Shown in pieces: positions 8,685 through 18,171 of a DNA stretch of 64,000 nucleotides. The DNA lies in contig JAJYWB010000005.1 of the NCBI GenBank assembly GCA_021791715.1, forward strand, positions 58,666-122,665. The letters run 5' to 3'. The translations under genes and the position numbers were made by a program. Every line of letters begins with the position of its first letter. Within the stretch, counting starts at the first letter, position 1. The notes beneath the pieces were generated by a model. That model was not told the DNA's origin. It saw nothing but the letters and a program-made list of their open reading frames with translations, and did no database searches. The stretch is from Planctomycetota bacterium. Lineage in GTDB: Bacteria; Planctomycetota; Planctomycetia; Isosphaerales; Isosphaeraceae.

Positions 8685-9434
8685 ATGATACGGCGTCGAC
8701 GTTTGATCGCGTTCCTCGCGGCGTTTGGTTTCGCGGCTTTCTTGGCGTTGGGCGTTCCTCGATACGGCGCGGGCTCGGCCGACGAGAAACGTCGCTTCGA
8801 CCCGACCGATCGGTACGAGCGTAAGCAGATCGAAGGCTGGAATGTACTTGTGAACAAAGATTTTCTCGCGAGGAACCCCGAGCTCGCCGATCGAACGCTC
8901 GAGCTGTTGCGATTTCAGTTGTATCAGATTGGTCGAGTGGTTCGAGAGAAGAGCCTCGACGATTTGAAGAAGATCACGATCTGGGTCGAGGAGAACGAGC
9001 CGCATCATCCGTGTATGGCGTATCATCCCGACGCGGGCTGGCTGCGCGATCACGACATGAACCCCGACAAGGCGAGATGCGTCGAGATCGCGAACGCGAA
9101 AACGTTTTTAAGTTGGACGATCGAACAACCGTGGATGGTGCTTCATGAACTTGCGCACGGATATCATCATCAGTTTTTGAAGAACGGATTCCAGAACCGC
9201 GAGGTACTCGACGCTTTCCGGAGTGCGATGAAAAAAGAGTTATATAAAAGGGTGGTATATTTCAACGGTTCCGAGAAGGAGGCGTACGCGACGACGAATC
9301 AGCAGGAGTATTTCGCCGAGGCGAGCGAGGCGTTCCTGGGGACGAACGACTTTTATCCGTTCGTCCGCGCCGAGCTGAAGAAGCACGACCCCAAGATCGA
9401 GGCCCTGCTGCGAACGATCTGGAGGGGGGAGTGA
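8685..9434 (+). CDS. Secreted HExxH metallopeptidase-like protein
   Basis: A predicted exported protein of about 249 residues. The N-terminus MIRRRRLIAFLAAFGFAAFL is a signal peptide. The zinc motif VLHELAHGYHHQFL near residue 155 and a downstream EYFAEASEAFLG about 55 residues later give the HExxH plus distal Glu arrangement of gluzincins, similar to the lethal-factor-like metallopeptidase group in planctomycetes. The start at 8685 is preferred because GTGAGG lies 11 bases upstream; an in-frame GTG at 8670 would overlap that site. Substrate is unknown. It sits in a run of three unrelated metalloprotease genes on the same strand, separated by gaps over 100 bases, so each may have its own promoter. 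Confidence 0.75.
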   Translation: MIRRRRLIAFLAAFGFAAFLALGVPRYGAGSADEKRRFDPTDRYERKQIEGWNVLVNKDFLARNPELADRTLELLRFQLYQIGRVVREKSLDDLKKITIWVEENEPHHPCMAYHPDAGWLRDHDMNPDKARCVEIANAKTFLSWTIEQPWMVLHELAHGYHHQFLKNGFQNREVLDAFRSAMKKELYKRVVYFNGSEKEAYATTNQQEYFAEASEAFLGTNDFYPFVRAELKKHDPKIEALLRTIWRGE

Positions 9435-9480
9435 CGAGCGGCGTCGTTTATCGTCGCTAACCCCCCCGCCGAATAATGAA

Positions 9481-10809
9481 TTACTTCAGGTTCGAATCGT
9501 CACAGACGACCTCGCCGGCTTTCATCACGAACTTTACGCGCTCAAGCTCGCTTATGTCTTGAAGCGGATCGCGCGCGACCGCGATCAGGTCGGCGAGCTT
9601 GCCGGGCTCGATCGCGCCGAGTTCGCTTTCAACCCCCAAAAGCTCGGCCGCGACGACCGTCGCCGAACGGATCGCACGCATCGGAGTCATCCCATACCGA
9701 ACCATATACGTAAACTCTTTCGCCTGATTCTCGGTCCAGGGATATCCCCCCGCGTCGGTCCCGTACGCGATCCTCAATCCCTTTTTCACCGCGAGCTCGA
9801 ACGCCGATCGCTCGATCTTCACCATCTCGTTCCAGATCGGAGCGCCCGCCGCGGCCCGCCCCTCCGCCACATAAACCCCCACATAAATCGTCGGACACCA
9901 ATAAACGTTTTGCTTGATCATACGATCAATCAACTCGTCGTTCAAACCGTCGCCGTGCTCGATCGAATCGACCCCGGCTCGCAACGCCGCGTCGATTCCG
10001 TCGTAACCGATCGCGTGAGCGGCGACCTTGCGGTCGAGCCGGTGCGCCTCGGATACCAATACAAGCAACTCTTGCTCGGTAAAGTTCGTCTTGCTCCGCA
10101 ACACCCCGTCCTTGAGATAATACCTGCGATCGGCGTAAAACTTGATCCAGTCGGCGCCGAACTTCACCTGCTCGCGCACAGCCTTGCGGATCTCGTCGGG
10201 TCCGTCGACGATCTGCACCCCCTCGGGCGTTTTCAACTCCCACGAATAACCCATTAACGGATAAGTGCCCGTTGTCGACAAGGCCCGAGTCGCGACATGC
10301 ATGCGAGGCCCGGGTATGATTTTCTTTTCAATCGCTTTCTTGATATCGACGTCGGCGTACATCGCGCCTTCGGTTTCGAGATCCCTGATCGTCGTGAAGC
10401 CGTTTTTCACCGCGATTCCGGCGGCGACGGTCGCTCGAATCGTCCGAAACGGAATCGATTCCTTGAGAAGCTGTTCGTCGTAATCCGCCGCGGTCACATC
10501 GCCTTGTAATAAAACATGTGTATGACAATCAATGAGCCCCGGGAGGACGGTCGAAGTCGAAAGGTCGATCGCCTTCGCCGATAAGCCCGCCGCGGCGACG
10601 ATCTCGGCCTTATCGCCGATCTTCTTGATCCGATTCCCCTCGATCCAGATCGATCGATCGGTCAAAACCTTCTCGCCTCGAACGTCGATCAATCGCCCCG
10701 CGTGAATCACAAAGCTTTTGGGAGATTCGGCGCCCCGGCAAACGGACGTCGCGGTAACGAAGCCGATCGTCAAGGCCGCGATACATGCGTAATTCATAAA
10801 GCTCTTCAT
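9481..10809 (-). CDS. Secreted amidohydrolase, imidazolonepropionase-like
   Basis: A 442-residue metal-dependent hydrolase of the amidohydrolase superfamily. A signal peptide (residues 1-27, MNYACIAALTIGFVTATSV) sends it out of the cytoplasm. Metal ligands are recognisable: LIDCHTHVLL (first HxH), KVAAHAIGYDGI and DSIEHGDGL (two histidines of the later strands), and AYGTDAGGYPW (catalytic Asp). The N-terminal ADxLIDxxG-type beta sandwich and the C-terminal GAIEPGKLADLIAV motif frame the barrel, as in Xaa-Pro dipeptidases and imidazolonepropionase-like proteins. A GGAG site lies 11 bases before the ATG. Substrate cannot be predicted. Confidence 0.88.
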   Translation of the reverse strand: MKSFMNYACIAALTIGFVTATSVCRGAESPKSFVIHAGRLIDVRGEKVLTDRSIWIEGNRIKKIGDKAEIVAAAGLSAKAIDLSTSTVLPGLIDCHTHVLLQGDVTAADYDEQLLKESIPFRTIRATVAAGIAVKNGFTTIRDLETEGAMYADVDIKKAIEKKIIPGPRMHVATRALSTTGTYPLMGYSWELKTPEGVQIVDGPDEIRKAVREQVKFGADWIKFYADRRYYLKDGVLRSKTNFTEQELLVLVSEAHRLDRKVAAHAIGYDGIDAALRAGVDSIEHGDGLNDELIDRMIKQNVYWCPTIYVGVYVAEGRAAAGAPIWNEMVKIERSAFELAVKKGLRIAYGTDAGGYPWTENQAKEFTYMVRYGMTPMRAIRSATVVAAELLGVESELGAIEPGKLADLIAVARDPLQDISELERVKFVMKAGEVVCDDSNLK

Positions 10810-10948
10810 CTCGGTTTATCTCCGCGATTCGCCCTTGTTTTCAATCTCAAACGCGACGGGAGAGGCCGCGACGGTCTAACATGATCGAGATCGCGTCGCG
10901 AACACAACCGTTCGATCGCGCGACGTTCAGGATTTGATCAGGATGAAA

Positions 10949-12088
10949 TCATTTTTTACCCGTGATTCGTTTGATGTAAGCGACCTCGCGGGGATCGAAC
11001 GGGGTTCCGTCTTGGCGGAAGATGTCGTGAAACCAGATTTTCGGTTCCGCCGTATACGGCTTTTGCCAGGAATCCCACGGGTAAATCGTTTGCGTCTTGC
11101 CCGCGACGAAACCCCAGTTGTACGCTCCGACGCGTTCGTTTTTGAGATAACCGAGGATCGGATCGAACGCGCTCCCCGCGGGACGCGCCATGTACTCGGT
11201 GCAAACGAGCGGCCGATGAAATCGCTTGAGCGATTCGACCGCGTTCTTCATCTCGGATAATTTTGCGTAATTATGATAAGAGATAATATCCGAGCGTTCG
11301 AGCATAAAACGATTGATAGGCGAGAGCTTTTCGTCTCCCGACCAATCGCCCGTCCAAACGCCCGAGGTGATCGGCTGAGCGGGGTTTACCTCGAGGGCCC
11401 ACGCGTACGCCTTTTCGATCAGTTTGAGCGCGTATTCGTGTTTATTCCGCAATTCGATCTTGCCGTAAGAATTGCCGTTTTCGTTATCGGGTTCGTTGAA
11501 CAGGTCCCAAACCTGAACGCGACGGTCGTTCGCAAATCGGCCGACGACGCCTTGAATGTAAGGCTTAAGTTCGACGTGTCGCGCGGGATCGCGAAGGATC
11601 TCGATCCCGGGGCATTGCACCCAGCCCGAATTGTGCAGTCCGGGCTTGGGTTCGCGCTGTTTGCCGGCTTTGGGATGAGGATCCCAAACCGAATCGAGCA
11701 GAACGAACATCGCTCCGATCTTGTGCTTATCGGCGAATTCGAGGAACTTGTCGATCCGTTTCAAAAAGCCTTCGGAATCTTGCACATAAGGAATATGATG
11801 AAGGAACACGCGAACGCTATTGAATCCGAGATCCTCGGCGAGTCCGAGTTCGCGGTCGATCGTAACGGGGTCGAACGTATCGGCCTGCCACATTTCGAGC
11901 TGATTGATCGCGGTGCTCGGCGAAAAATTGCAGCCGACGAGCCAGGGCGTCTTTCGCGCCCACGCGCCGGCCTGATCAATCGTCCACTGTTCGCGGGCCG
12001 ACGCCGAAGCGCAAAAAACGACGACGATCGCGATCGCGGGCGAAACAAAACGACAAACGTTCTTTATGGATGTTTGCATATCTTTCAT
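10949..12088 (-). CDS. Secreted glycoside hydrolase, GH5-like cellulase-fold protein
   Basis: A 379-residue exported protein. The N-terminal hydrophobic stretch (FVSPAIAIVVVFCASASA) is a signal peptide. The remainder looks like a (beta/alpha)8 barrel of glycosidase clan A: WDLFNEPDN gives the acid/base Glu after the fourth strand, ISYHNYA the sixth-strand region, and PLVCTEYMAR the nucleophile Glu on strand seven. GH5-like secreted proteins of this form are often labelled 1,4-beta-xylanase, but substrate is not deducible. The ATG at 12088 is preferred over the GTG directly before it. It is 140 bases upstream of the amidohydrolase gene on the same strand and could be co-transcribed with it. 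Confidence 0.8.
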   Translation of the reverse strand: MKDMQTSIKNVCRFVSPAIAIVVVFCASASAREQWTIDQAGAWARKTPWLVGCNFSPSTAINQLEMWQADTFDPVTIDRELGLAEDLGFNSVRVFLHHIPYVQDSEGFLKRIDKFLEFADKHKIGAMFVLLDSVWDPHPKAGKQREPKPGLHNSGWVQCPGIEILRDPARHVELKPYIQGVVGRFANDRRVQVWDLFNEPDNENGNSYGKIELRNKHEYALKLIEKAYAWALEVNPAQPITSGVWTGDWSGDEKLSPINRFMLERSDIISYHNYAKLSEMKNAVESLKRFHRPLVCTEYMARPAGSAFDPILGYLKNERVGAYNWGFVAGKTQTIYPWDSWQKPYTAEPKIWFHDIFRQDGTPFDPREVAYIKRITGKK

Positions 12089-12359
12089 CACAATCTAAAA
12101 TATCATCAATACGAACGAGCGAACCGAGATTCATCCGGGCGATTGCGCACGGGGTTCGATCACGCGATTCTTATTGTGAGGAACGGTCGACGCGGATCAA
12201 GGGTCGAGCGGCGGATCGCGAGCGATTCTTGATCGACCGAGCGAATCCGAGATCGACCGAGCGATTCTTGTTTCGAATGCGGGCAGCCGATCGCGTATGA
12301 TCGTGTTTCATTCTCAACCCATACCAGACGATCGATCGGCGAGCGAGGCTTTGATTTCC

Positions 12360-13319
12360 ATGACGATCCAGGCGAACCGGCGCGAATTTTTGGGACATTT
12401 GGTCGCGGCGGGGGCGACTGCGTCGGTCGGTTCCGCGGCTAGTTCGGCGAAGGGTACGATTGAAGAAAACCGTGACGACTCGGCGATTCGCGTGCTCGTT
12501 TGGGATGAGCGTCAGCCGGCGCAGAAGGAGGCTTATAAAACCTTTATCGGCGATCGGATCGCCGATCATTTGCGTTCGGTCGGAGGGTTCGACGTCAAAT
12601 CGGTTTGTCTCGACGATCCCGAACGCGGTCTTTCGCGAGCGAATCTTGATTTTTGTCAGGTGCTGATTTAGTGGGGGCATGTGCGGAATCGCGAAGTTCC
12701 GATCGAGGTCGGTCGGGCGATCGTCGAGCGGATCAAGGAGGGGAAGCTCTCTCTGATCGCGCTCCACTCGGCGCATTGGTCGACGCCGTTCGTAGCGGCG
12801 ATGAACGAGCGGGCTCGCGTCGATCTTGAAAAGAATCGACATGCGAGCGAGCGAAAGAACATTTCGATTGAGGTTGTACCGGCGCGATTATATGTGGCGC
12901 CGCGGCGAGACGAACGGATCACGCCTTATATCGAGCCTCGCAAGTATCCCGACGGCGGCGAGAGGTGGGTTTTGCACGAGCCGAACTGTTGTTTCCCGGC
13001 TTATCGCGGCGACGGCAAGCCGAGTCGCTTATTCGTGGTCGATCGTGCGCACGCGTTCGCTTCGGGCGTACCCGATTCGTTCGAGATCGCGCAAACCGAG
13101 ATGTACGACGAGCCTTTCCACGTCCCCGAGCCCGATCGGGTGATCTTCGAGGAGCGTTGGGCGACGGGCGAATGGTTTCGGTCGGGGATGACCTGGCGGA
13201 TCGGCGCGGGGAGCGTGTTTTATTTCCGCCCCGGTCACGAAACGTATCCCGTTTACAAAGATTTAAACGTTCTTAAGATCATCACGAACGCGGCCCGGGT
13301 CGGACGGATCGGATCCTAA
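12360..13319 (+). pseudogene. ThuA-like Tat-exported protein interrupted by an amber codon
   Basis: The frame begins at 12360 with a twin-arginine signal (NRREFLGHLVAAG) and runs through IRVLVWDERQP, the start of the ThuA (trehalose-utilisation) glutamine-amidotransferase-like fold. At 12669-12671 a TAG stops it. The same frame continues at once with WGHVRNREVPIEVGRAIVE, LIALHSAHWSTPF and VFYFRPGHETYPVYKD, all recognisable ThuA-domain sequence, and ends at 13319. ThuA proteins have two tryptophans (D-x-L-x-WWGH) at this point, so a TGG to TAG change is the simplest explanation. The rest of the 319-codon frame is intact, which implies a recent mutation, a sequencing error, or read-through. A GAGG site precedes the ATG by 11 bases. 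Confidence 0.85.
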
Positions 13320-13496
13320 GCGAAACATAACAAAAGGCATGCCTTAATTGTATTAATCCGATCTTGATCAACATACACATGATCTTTCATGCTATCCGAA
13401 TCCGTTAATGATGTTTGGAGATAGCGATTGATTTGAGCCGATTCGATTTCGACGTTGGATTCGAGCGGATTCGAAAACTTGACGATTCGCGCGGGA

Positions 13497-15062
13497 TCAA
13501 AAAATCGCGTTCATCGTCGTATCGTGCGATTCGAGCCGATCGCGTAGTTCGCGAGCCGCGGCGCGAGGGTGTTCCGCCGCTGAGATCGCCTGGCCGACCG
13601 CGATTCGCGTCGCTCCGGCCTCGATCACTCGATCGACGTTCGTCAGGTTGATCCCGCCGATCGCGAACCAGGGAATCGTCGTCGTTTCGGCGGCTCGCCT
13701 TACAAATTCGAGCCCGGCGAGGCTTTCAAACTCTTTCGTTCCGCTGGGAAACACCGGGCCGACGCCGAGATAACCCGCTCCGTCGAGGACGGCTCGCTCG
13801 ATCTGCTCGGCGTCGTGGGTTGAAACCCCAAGCAACGCTTGCGGCCCCACGATCCGACGTGCGTCGCGGGGACGAACGTCGTCTTGTCCCAGATGAACGC
13901 CGTCGGCGGAAGCGAGCCGGGCGAGATCGGGGCGATCGTTGAGGATGAATTTCGCCCCCGAGGCCGCGGTCATCAAACGGATCTCGCGCGCACGCTCCAA
14001 AACGACGCGGTCGGGGGGCGATTTCAACCGCAATTGAACGACGTCGACGCCTCCGGCGAGCGCCTCTCCGACCAACCAGGTTAGATCGCCGAGCGTCGGC
14101 GTTTCTCCAATCAAAAAATAAAGCTTCGCCGTTCCAAGTGTTTGAACCGAACGCGCCGCGGTGAGCGTCAATTTTTCGAGCGTGTAGACGTCGTATCGAA
14201 GAATCTCGAAACGTCCCGAAAGCCATTCGTCGACGAGTTTGGCGTATTCTTCGAGCGAGCGGAGCGCCTCGGCGGATCGCTTGAAATTGGCGGTCAAAAG
14301 CTCACGCGTGTTCGAGCGAAATCGCTCGGTGTTCGTCATGATGTGCGTGCCGACGTCGCCGTCGACATCGCGAGCGGCGATTCGATCGTCGTCGTCGAGT
14401 CCGCGAAGCGCCGCCGCCAAGCGGCTTCGTACATCCTTCACGCGGCGCGTGAGGCCGGGGTCGTTGAGGACGAATCGGATGTAATCCTCGACGACGCGTA
14501 GCCCCTCTTGCGCTCGATTCGCCGAAGCGTCGAGGATGCGCGCCAGATCGACGGTCTCGGTGGGATCGGCGAGTTCAAGTCGTGAGAAATCGGCGGGCAA
14601 TGGAATCGACGACGATTCGATCTCGATCGATTCCGCGAGCCGACTCCGAATCGCTTCGATCTCGAGCCCGGATTGAACGAGTACTGTGGATATGAGCGGG
14701 GCGATCTCGATGACCGCGGCGAGCAAATGCTCGGTCCCGGCGATACCCGATCGGTCCGAGGCCCGTGCTTTGAGGGTCGCCTCGCGGATCGTCTCACGGA
14801 GTTCGTCGGAATGAGTCGGGTCGGATACGGAGGGAGAATCGGCTTCGGGTTCGAAATCGACCGGAACGCCGAGGATCGCGAACAGGCGTTCAGATTCGAG
14901 GCCGAACTCCGCGAGAATCGTCGACGCTCGGCTCTCGGATTCATCAACCAAAGCAGCGAGCAAATCGATCGATTCGACGACCGCCGAGCCCCTGGATCGT
15001 GCGCGCGCCGACGCTCCCTCGAGAACTCGTTGCGCCCCGGCCGTTATCGATTCCCGCATCAT
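13497..15062 (-). CDS. thiE: Thiamine phosphate synthase fused to Clp_N-like and ThiD2-like domains
   Basis: A 521-residue fusion. Residues about 1-165 form two tandem repeats similar to the Clp chaperone N-terminal domain (MRESITAGAQRVLEGASARA, and SGIAGTEHLLAAVIE in the second). Residues about 170-300 (ILDASANRAQEGLRVVEDY to the YDVYTLEK region) are helical and match the ThiD2-like domain attached to ThiE in several bacteria. Residues about 310-515 are ThiE, which joins HMP-pyrophosphate and thiazole phosphate: VDVVQLRLK, KFILNDRPDLA, DGVHLGQDD and GYLGVGPVFPSGTK are its substrate and magnesium motifs. The start is one of two adjacent ATGs; GAGGA lies directly upstream, favouring the second (15059). 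No TPP riboswitch is visible upstream. Confidence 0.88.
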   Translation of the reverse strand: MMRESITAGAQRVLEGASARARSRGSAVVESIDLLAALVDESESRASTILAEFGLESERLFAILGVPVDFEPEADSPSVSDPTHSDELRETIREATLKARASDRSGIAGTEHLLAAVIEIAPLISTVLVQSGLEIEAIRSRLAESIEIESSSIPLPADFSRLELADPTETVDLARILDASANRAQEGLRVVEDYIRFVLNDPGLTRRVKDVRSRLAAALRGLDDDDRIAARDVDGDVGTHIMTNTERFRSNTRELLTANFKRSAEALRSLEEYAKLVDEWLSGRFEILRYDVYTLEKLTLTAARSVQTLGTAKLYFLIGETPTLGDLTWLVGEALAGGVDVVQLRLKSPPDRVVLERAREIRLMTAASGAKFILNDRPDLARLASADGVHLGQDDVRPRDARRIVGPQALLGVSTHDAEQIERAVLDGAGYLGVGPVFPSGTKEFESLAGLEFVRRAAETTTIPWFAIGGINLTNVDRVIEAGATRIAVGQAISAAEHPRAAARELRDRLESHDTTMNAIF

Positions 15063-15184
15063 TCCTCACGAAACGCTTCGGCGGCTCGCGTCAATCGTCA
15101 CACTCCCGTTCGGCGATGAGCGTCGCGGGAGTTCGAGGCCATGAATCGTACACCATCGCGCCGACAACCCGAACGACGACGCGA

Positions 15185-17383
15185 TTAATTCGCGCGAGCG
15201 ACGACTTTATTTTGAACGATTCGAGGCGCGGGTGACAAGTCGGAAGGGTTGGCGATCACGCGATCTCCCGGTTTGAGACCGTCGGTGATCTCGGCGAATT
15301 GCGGTCCGATGAGACCGAGTTCGATCTCCTGCCAGCCGAAGCCTTTCACATTCGGAATCGCCACGAACGGCTTGCGATCGACCCAGCGAATCGCGCCGAT
15401 CGGAATCCGCGTGACGGCGGTGCGGAAATCGCGGAAAAACTCGACCTCGGCGCTCAAACCGGGACGCAATTCTTTAAAACCTCCCGTATCAATATTCACC
15501 ATCGCGTAATAGACCTTCACATCTGAAATCGGGCCGTTTGAAGGCGCGGGGATACCGGTGATCTCGGCGACCGTGCCGTAAAGGACCTGTTCGGGGAAGG
15601 CGTCGATACGAATTTTCGCTTTTTGACCGGTATAAATATAATCGATCTTGGTTTCATTAACCTTGGTGCGAACTCGCATATGGCTCGGATCGGGAAGGTT
15701 GATAATTTCTTGTCCCTGGCGAACGGTGACGCCTTCTTGAATCTGATCCTCGACGCGTCCCCAACCGTTCGCCTTGGTGGCGTAAACGACCAGGCCGTCT
15801 TTCGGCGCGGTGATCGTGCAATTATCGACCATCTTCTGCAACCGTCGGAGTCGATCGTTTTCGATCTCGAACGCGGCCCGCTGCGCGAAGAGATCGGTGC
15901 GATTCGCCTCGATTTTCGCCTTGAGCGAGGTCCTCAATTTGGGACCCGTGTAATTGACGAGCCGATCGGCCATCAGCTTGGCCTCGCGTTCGAGCAACAC
16001 GGCCTGATCGTAAACCCAACGGTCCGAAGACAACTGCTCGGGAGAACGCAATTTTTTCTTGAACAGATCGAGCGACCAATCGTAATTTTGCTTGGCCTGC
16101 TCGGTCGCGACCCTACTCGATTTGATATACGCCTGAATTACCATCACGTCTTGTGGATAAAGACCTTGCTCGTATTCTTCTAGCAGCAATTGATTGACAC
16201 GAAGCATCGATTCGGCCTGATCGACATACGACTTGGCCTGAATGTAGCGAATTTGTTGCGCCTGGAGCGCGTCTTCAAACGCCGAGGCGTCGAGTTTGCA
16301 AACGACGTCTCCCGCGTTAACCCACGAGCCCTCGGGAGCGATCCAGACGATCCGAGTCGAGCCCGCTTTCTCTTGCATGTTATTACCGCCGCCTCGTCCG
16401 CCTCGTTGTTGTTGTTGAGGAGGAGGAGCCGCTTTCGCCTGAGTTTGAACGGCCTTGGTGATCGGTCGAACCGCTTTGTACGCCGCGACATTATATGTAA
16501 AACTGCGCAACGTGGGCTTGGGATTGAGAGCCACCGCGTTTTGAGCGCCCGTAGTCGCGCCCGCTCCACCTCCCGCGCTCGCTCCTCCTCCGCCGCCGCC
16601 TCTTCCTCCCCCTCCTCCTCCGCCACCACCTCCGCCCATTCCTCCTCCGCCGCCACCGCCGCTCATCCCCCCTCCCCCTCCTCCGCCGCCGCTGGAGCCG
16701 CTACTAGAGGATGACGAGCTCGATGAATCCGACCCTGAAGAACCCGTACCTCCCATCCCCGAGGAGATCGCATCGCTCGTCGACTGGGCCAATTTCGCGG
16801 CTTCACCGGTCGTTCCCGGTCGGCTTAGCGGCTTCATCGTTGATAATGATTTGCTCGTGATCGTCCCCGGTTTTCGACTTCCTGGACGCGCGACTTTCTT
16901 CGCCTTGAGCGAGGCGCCCTCGGCCCCCGCCGCGCCCCCCGCGGCGCCCGCCGCGCCTCCCGCCGCCGCTCCTCCAGCCGCGCCCCCTTGTTGGCCCTGG
17001 GCGCTCGAAGCCGTTCCTCCCGCAGCCGCTCCACCTTGTTGACCTTGCCCCCCGGCCGCGCCGCCGCCGGCCTGCTGTTGCGCCGACCCTCCCACGACGC
17101 CGATCAACGCCTCAACCTGACACCGGAGCGTCGTGTTGTTGGCGCTTTCCAGCGAGCCGTTCTCAACGACGAGTTGCTCAACGTCGCCCGAATCGATCGC
17201 GAGCGTCTCGTAAACGACCGCCTTCGGTTTCCAGAGCCGAGCGAACGTCGCGGACGACGCCCACAAGCTCGCGGGAACGAGAATCACCACCGCGATCAAA
17301 ACCAAAAATCGGCCGAGCGCGCCGCCGCGTCGTTTATCCTTAGCCGGCCCTGGAGAAGATTTCGGCTGATCCACTTTTGACAT
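15185..17383 (-). CDS. HlyD/RND-type efflux adaptor with a large glycine-rich insertion
   Basis: A 732-residue periplasmic adaptor anchored by one N-terminal helix (about residues 23-43, LGRFLVLIAVVILVPASLW). The lipoyl-like domain starts with VVENGSLESANNTTLRCQVE but is broken by a low-complexity insert of about 240 residues (about 98-341) rich in Gly, Ala, Ser and Gln, after which VWIAPEGSWVNAGDVVCKLD closes the domain. A long alpha-helical hairpin, a beta barrel (RTKVNETKIDYIYTGQKAKI) and a membrane-proximal domain (PGDRVIANPSDLSPAP) follow. The start at 17383 has GAGGGAA seven bases upstream. Family members are usually 350-500 residues, so the insert explains the length. No transporter or outer-membrane gene is adjacent. 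Confidence 0.85.
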   Translation of the reverse strand: MSKVDQPKSSPGPAKDKRRGGALGRFLVLIAVVILVPASLWASSATFARLWKPKAVVYETLAIDSGDVEQLVVENGSLESANNTTLRCQVEALIGVVGGSAQQQAGGGAAGGQGQQGGAAAGGTASSAQGQQGGAAGGAAAGGAAGAAGGAAGAEGASLKAKKVARPGSRKPGTITSKSLSTMKPLSRPGTTGEAAKLAQSTSDAISSGMGGTGSSGSDSSSSSSSSSGSSGGGGGGGGMSGGGGGGGMGGGGGGGGGGGRGGGGGGASAGGGAGATTGAQNAVALNPKPTLRSFTYNVAAYKAVRPITKAVQTQAKAAPPPQQQQRGGRGGGNNMQEKAGSTRIVWIAPEGSWVNAGDVVCKLDASAFEDALQAQQIRYIQAKSYVDQAESMLRVNQLLLEEYEQGLYPQDVMVIQAYIKSSRVATEQAKQNYDWSLDLFKKKLRSPEQLSSDRWVYDQAVLLEREAKLMADRLVNYTGPKLRTSLKAKIEANRTDLFAQRAAFEIENDRLRRLQKMVDNCTITAPKDGLVVYATKANGWGRVEDQIQEGVTVRQGQEIINLPDPSHMRVRTKVNETKIDYIYTGQKAKIRIDAFPEQVLYGTVAEITGIPAPSNGPISDVKVYYAMVNIDTGGFKELRPGLSAEVEFFRDFRTAVTRIPIGAIRWVDRKPFVAIPNVKGFGWQEIELGLIGPQFAEITDGLKPGDRVIANPSDLSPAPRIVQNKVVARAN

Positions 17384-18171
17384 CAGATGTTCCCTCGCGT
17401 CGCGGGGATCGACGCATCCCATGAAACCATGCAACATCGGGAGCGAATTACGCCGTGCGATCAAACCGCTGTAACCGCCGATGCTCCCGATCGCCGCTAC
17501 CCACAGACGGACGAATCGAACCGTTCACGCCTCGCCGCGGTCAATCCCTGATCTCCAAATGTATCATAAACGGAACAAGCGAGGAAAATCGAGGGCAAGC
17601 GGCGGGCTCGATCGATCAGAACGACGGAAAAGCTTCCGGCGACTAATAAGATTGAGCGTCAAAATCGATCGAAGCGAGCCCAGAAAAACAAGCGCTGAGA
17701 ACGATCCGCATTCACCACCATTCCATCACCCCTCGACGCACGATCGTCGGAACACCGGTAACATGGAAATTCACGAGAATCCGAAAATTTTTGGCACGTC
17801 CCAAAAAATAGTCTAAAGTTCCGTTATCCCCGAGACGACGCATCGCGACGAAATGCGATCGCCATGAGCCGGCTCGACGGATGCGGCCTCCTTATCGATC
17901 GACCCCTCGCGGGTGCGATCGACACTCGGTCGCCTGCGAAACGCTCTCGATCCGAGGGAACGCACGGATCCAACCTCACGCGAACGTCGCGGTCTCGACC
18001 CGCCGGCTTTGCCGACGAGGTTCGCCGCCGCGCCGGCTCGGTCTCGATCCAAATTCTGTTATGGACGACTATTGATTTCTTCATTTACCGGAACCCGCCG
18101 GCCGCGAACTCGCGCGCCGACGCAGAATCATAAACAACAGCCGATATTAGCATCTATGGAGTTGAGACCGC
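17384..18171. other. Large intergenic region without a supported gene
   Basis: This 788-base stretch lies between divergent genes (RND adaptor on minus, matrixin on plus). Open frames in it are short, overlapping and arginine-rich with no domain. The part from about 17780 to 17830 is AT-rich and contains inverted pieces (TTTTTGGCACG and GTCCCAAAAAA) that could be promoter or operator sequence, but nothing firm can be assigned. Confidence 0.5.

Noticed and set aside
15063-15184. Region upstream of the ThiE fusion gene, checked for a TPP riboswitch
   Set aside because: The conserved CUGAGA and ACCUGAUCUGGAUAAU-type motifs are not present.
16149-16157. TGTGGATAA, a DnaA-box match
   Set aside because: It is single, and lies inside the RND adaptor gene with no origin-like features or replication genes nearby.
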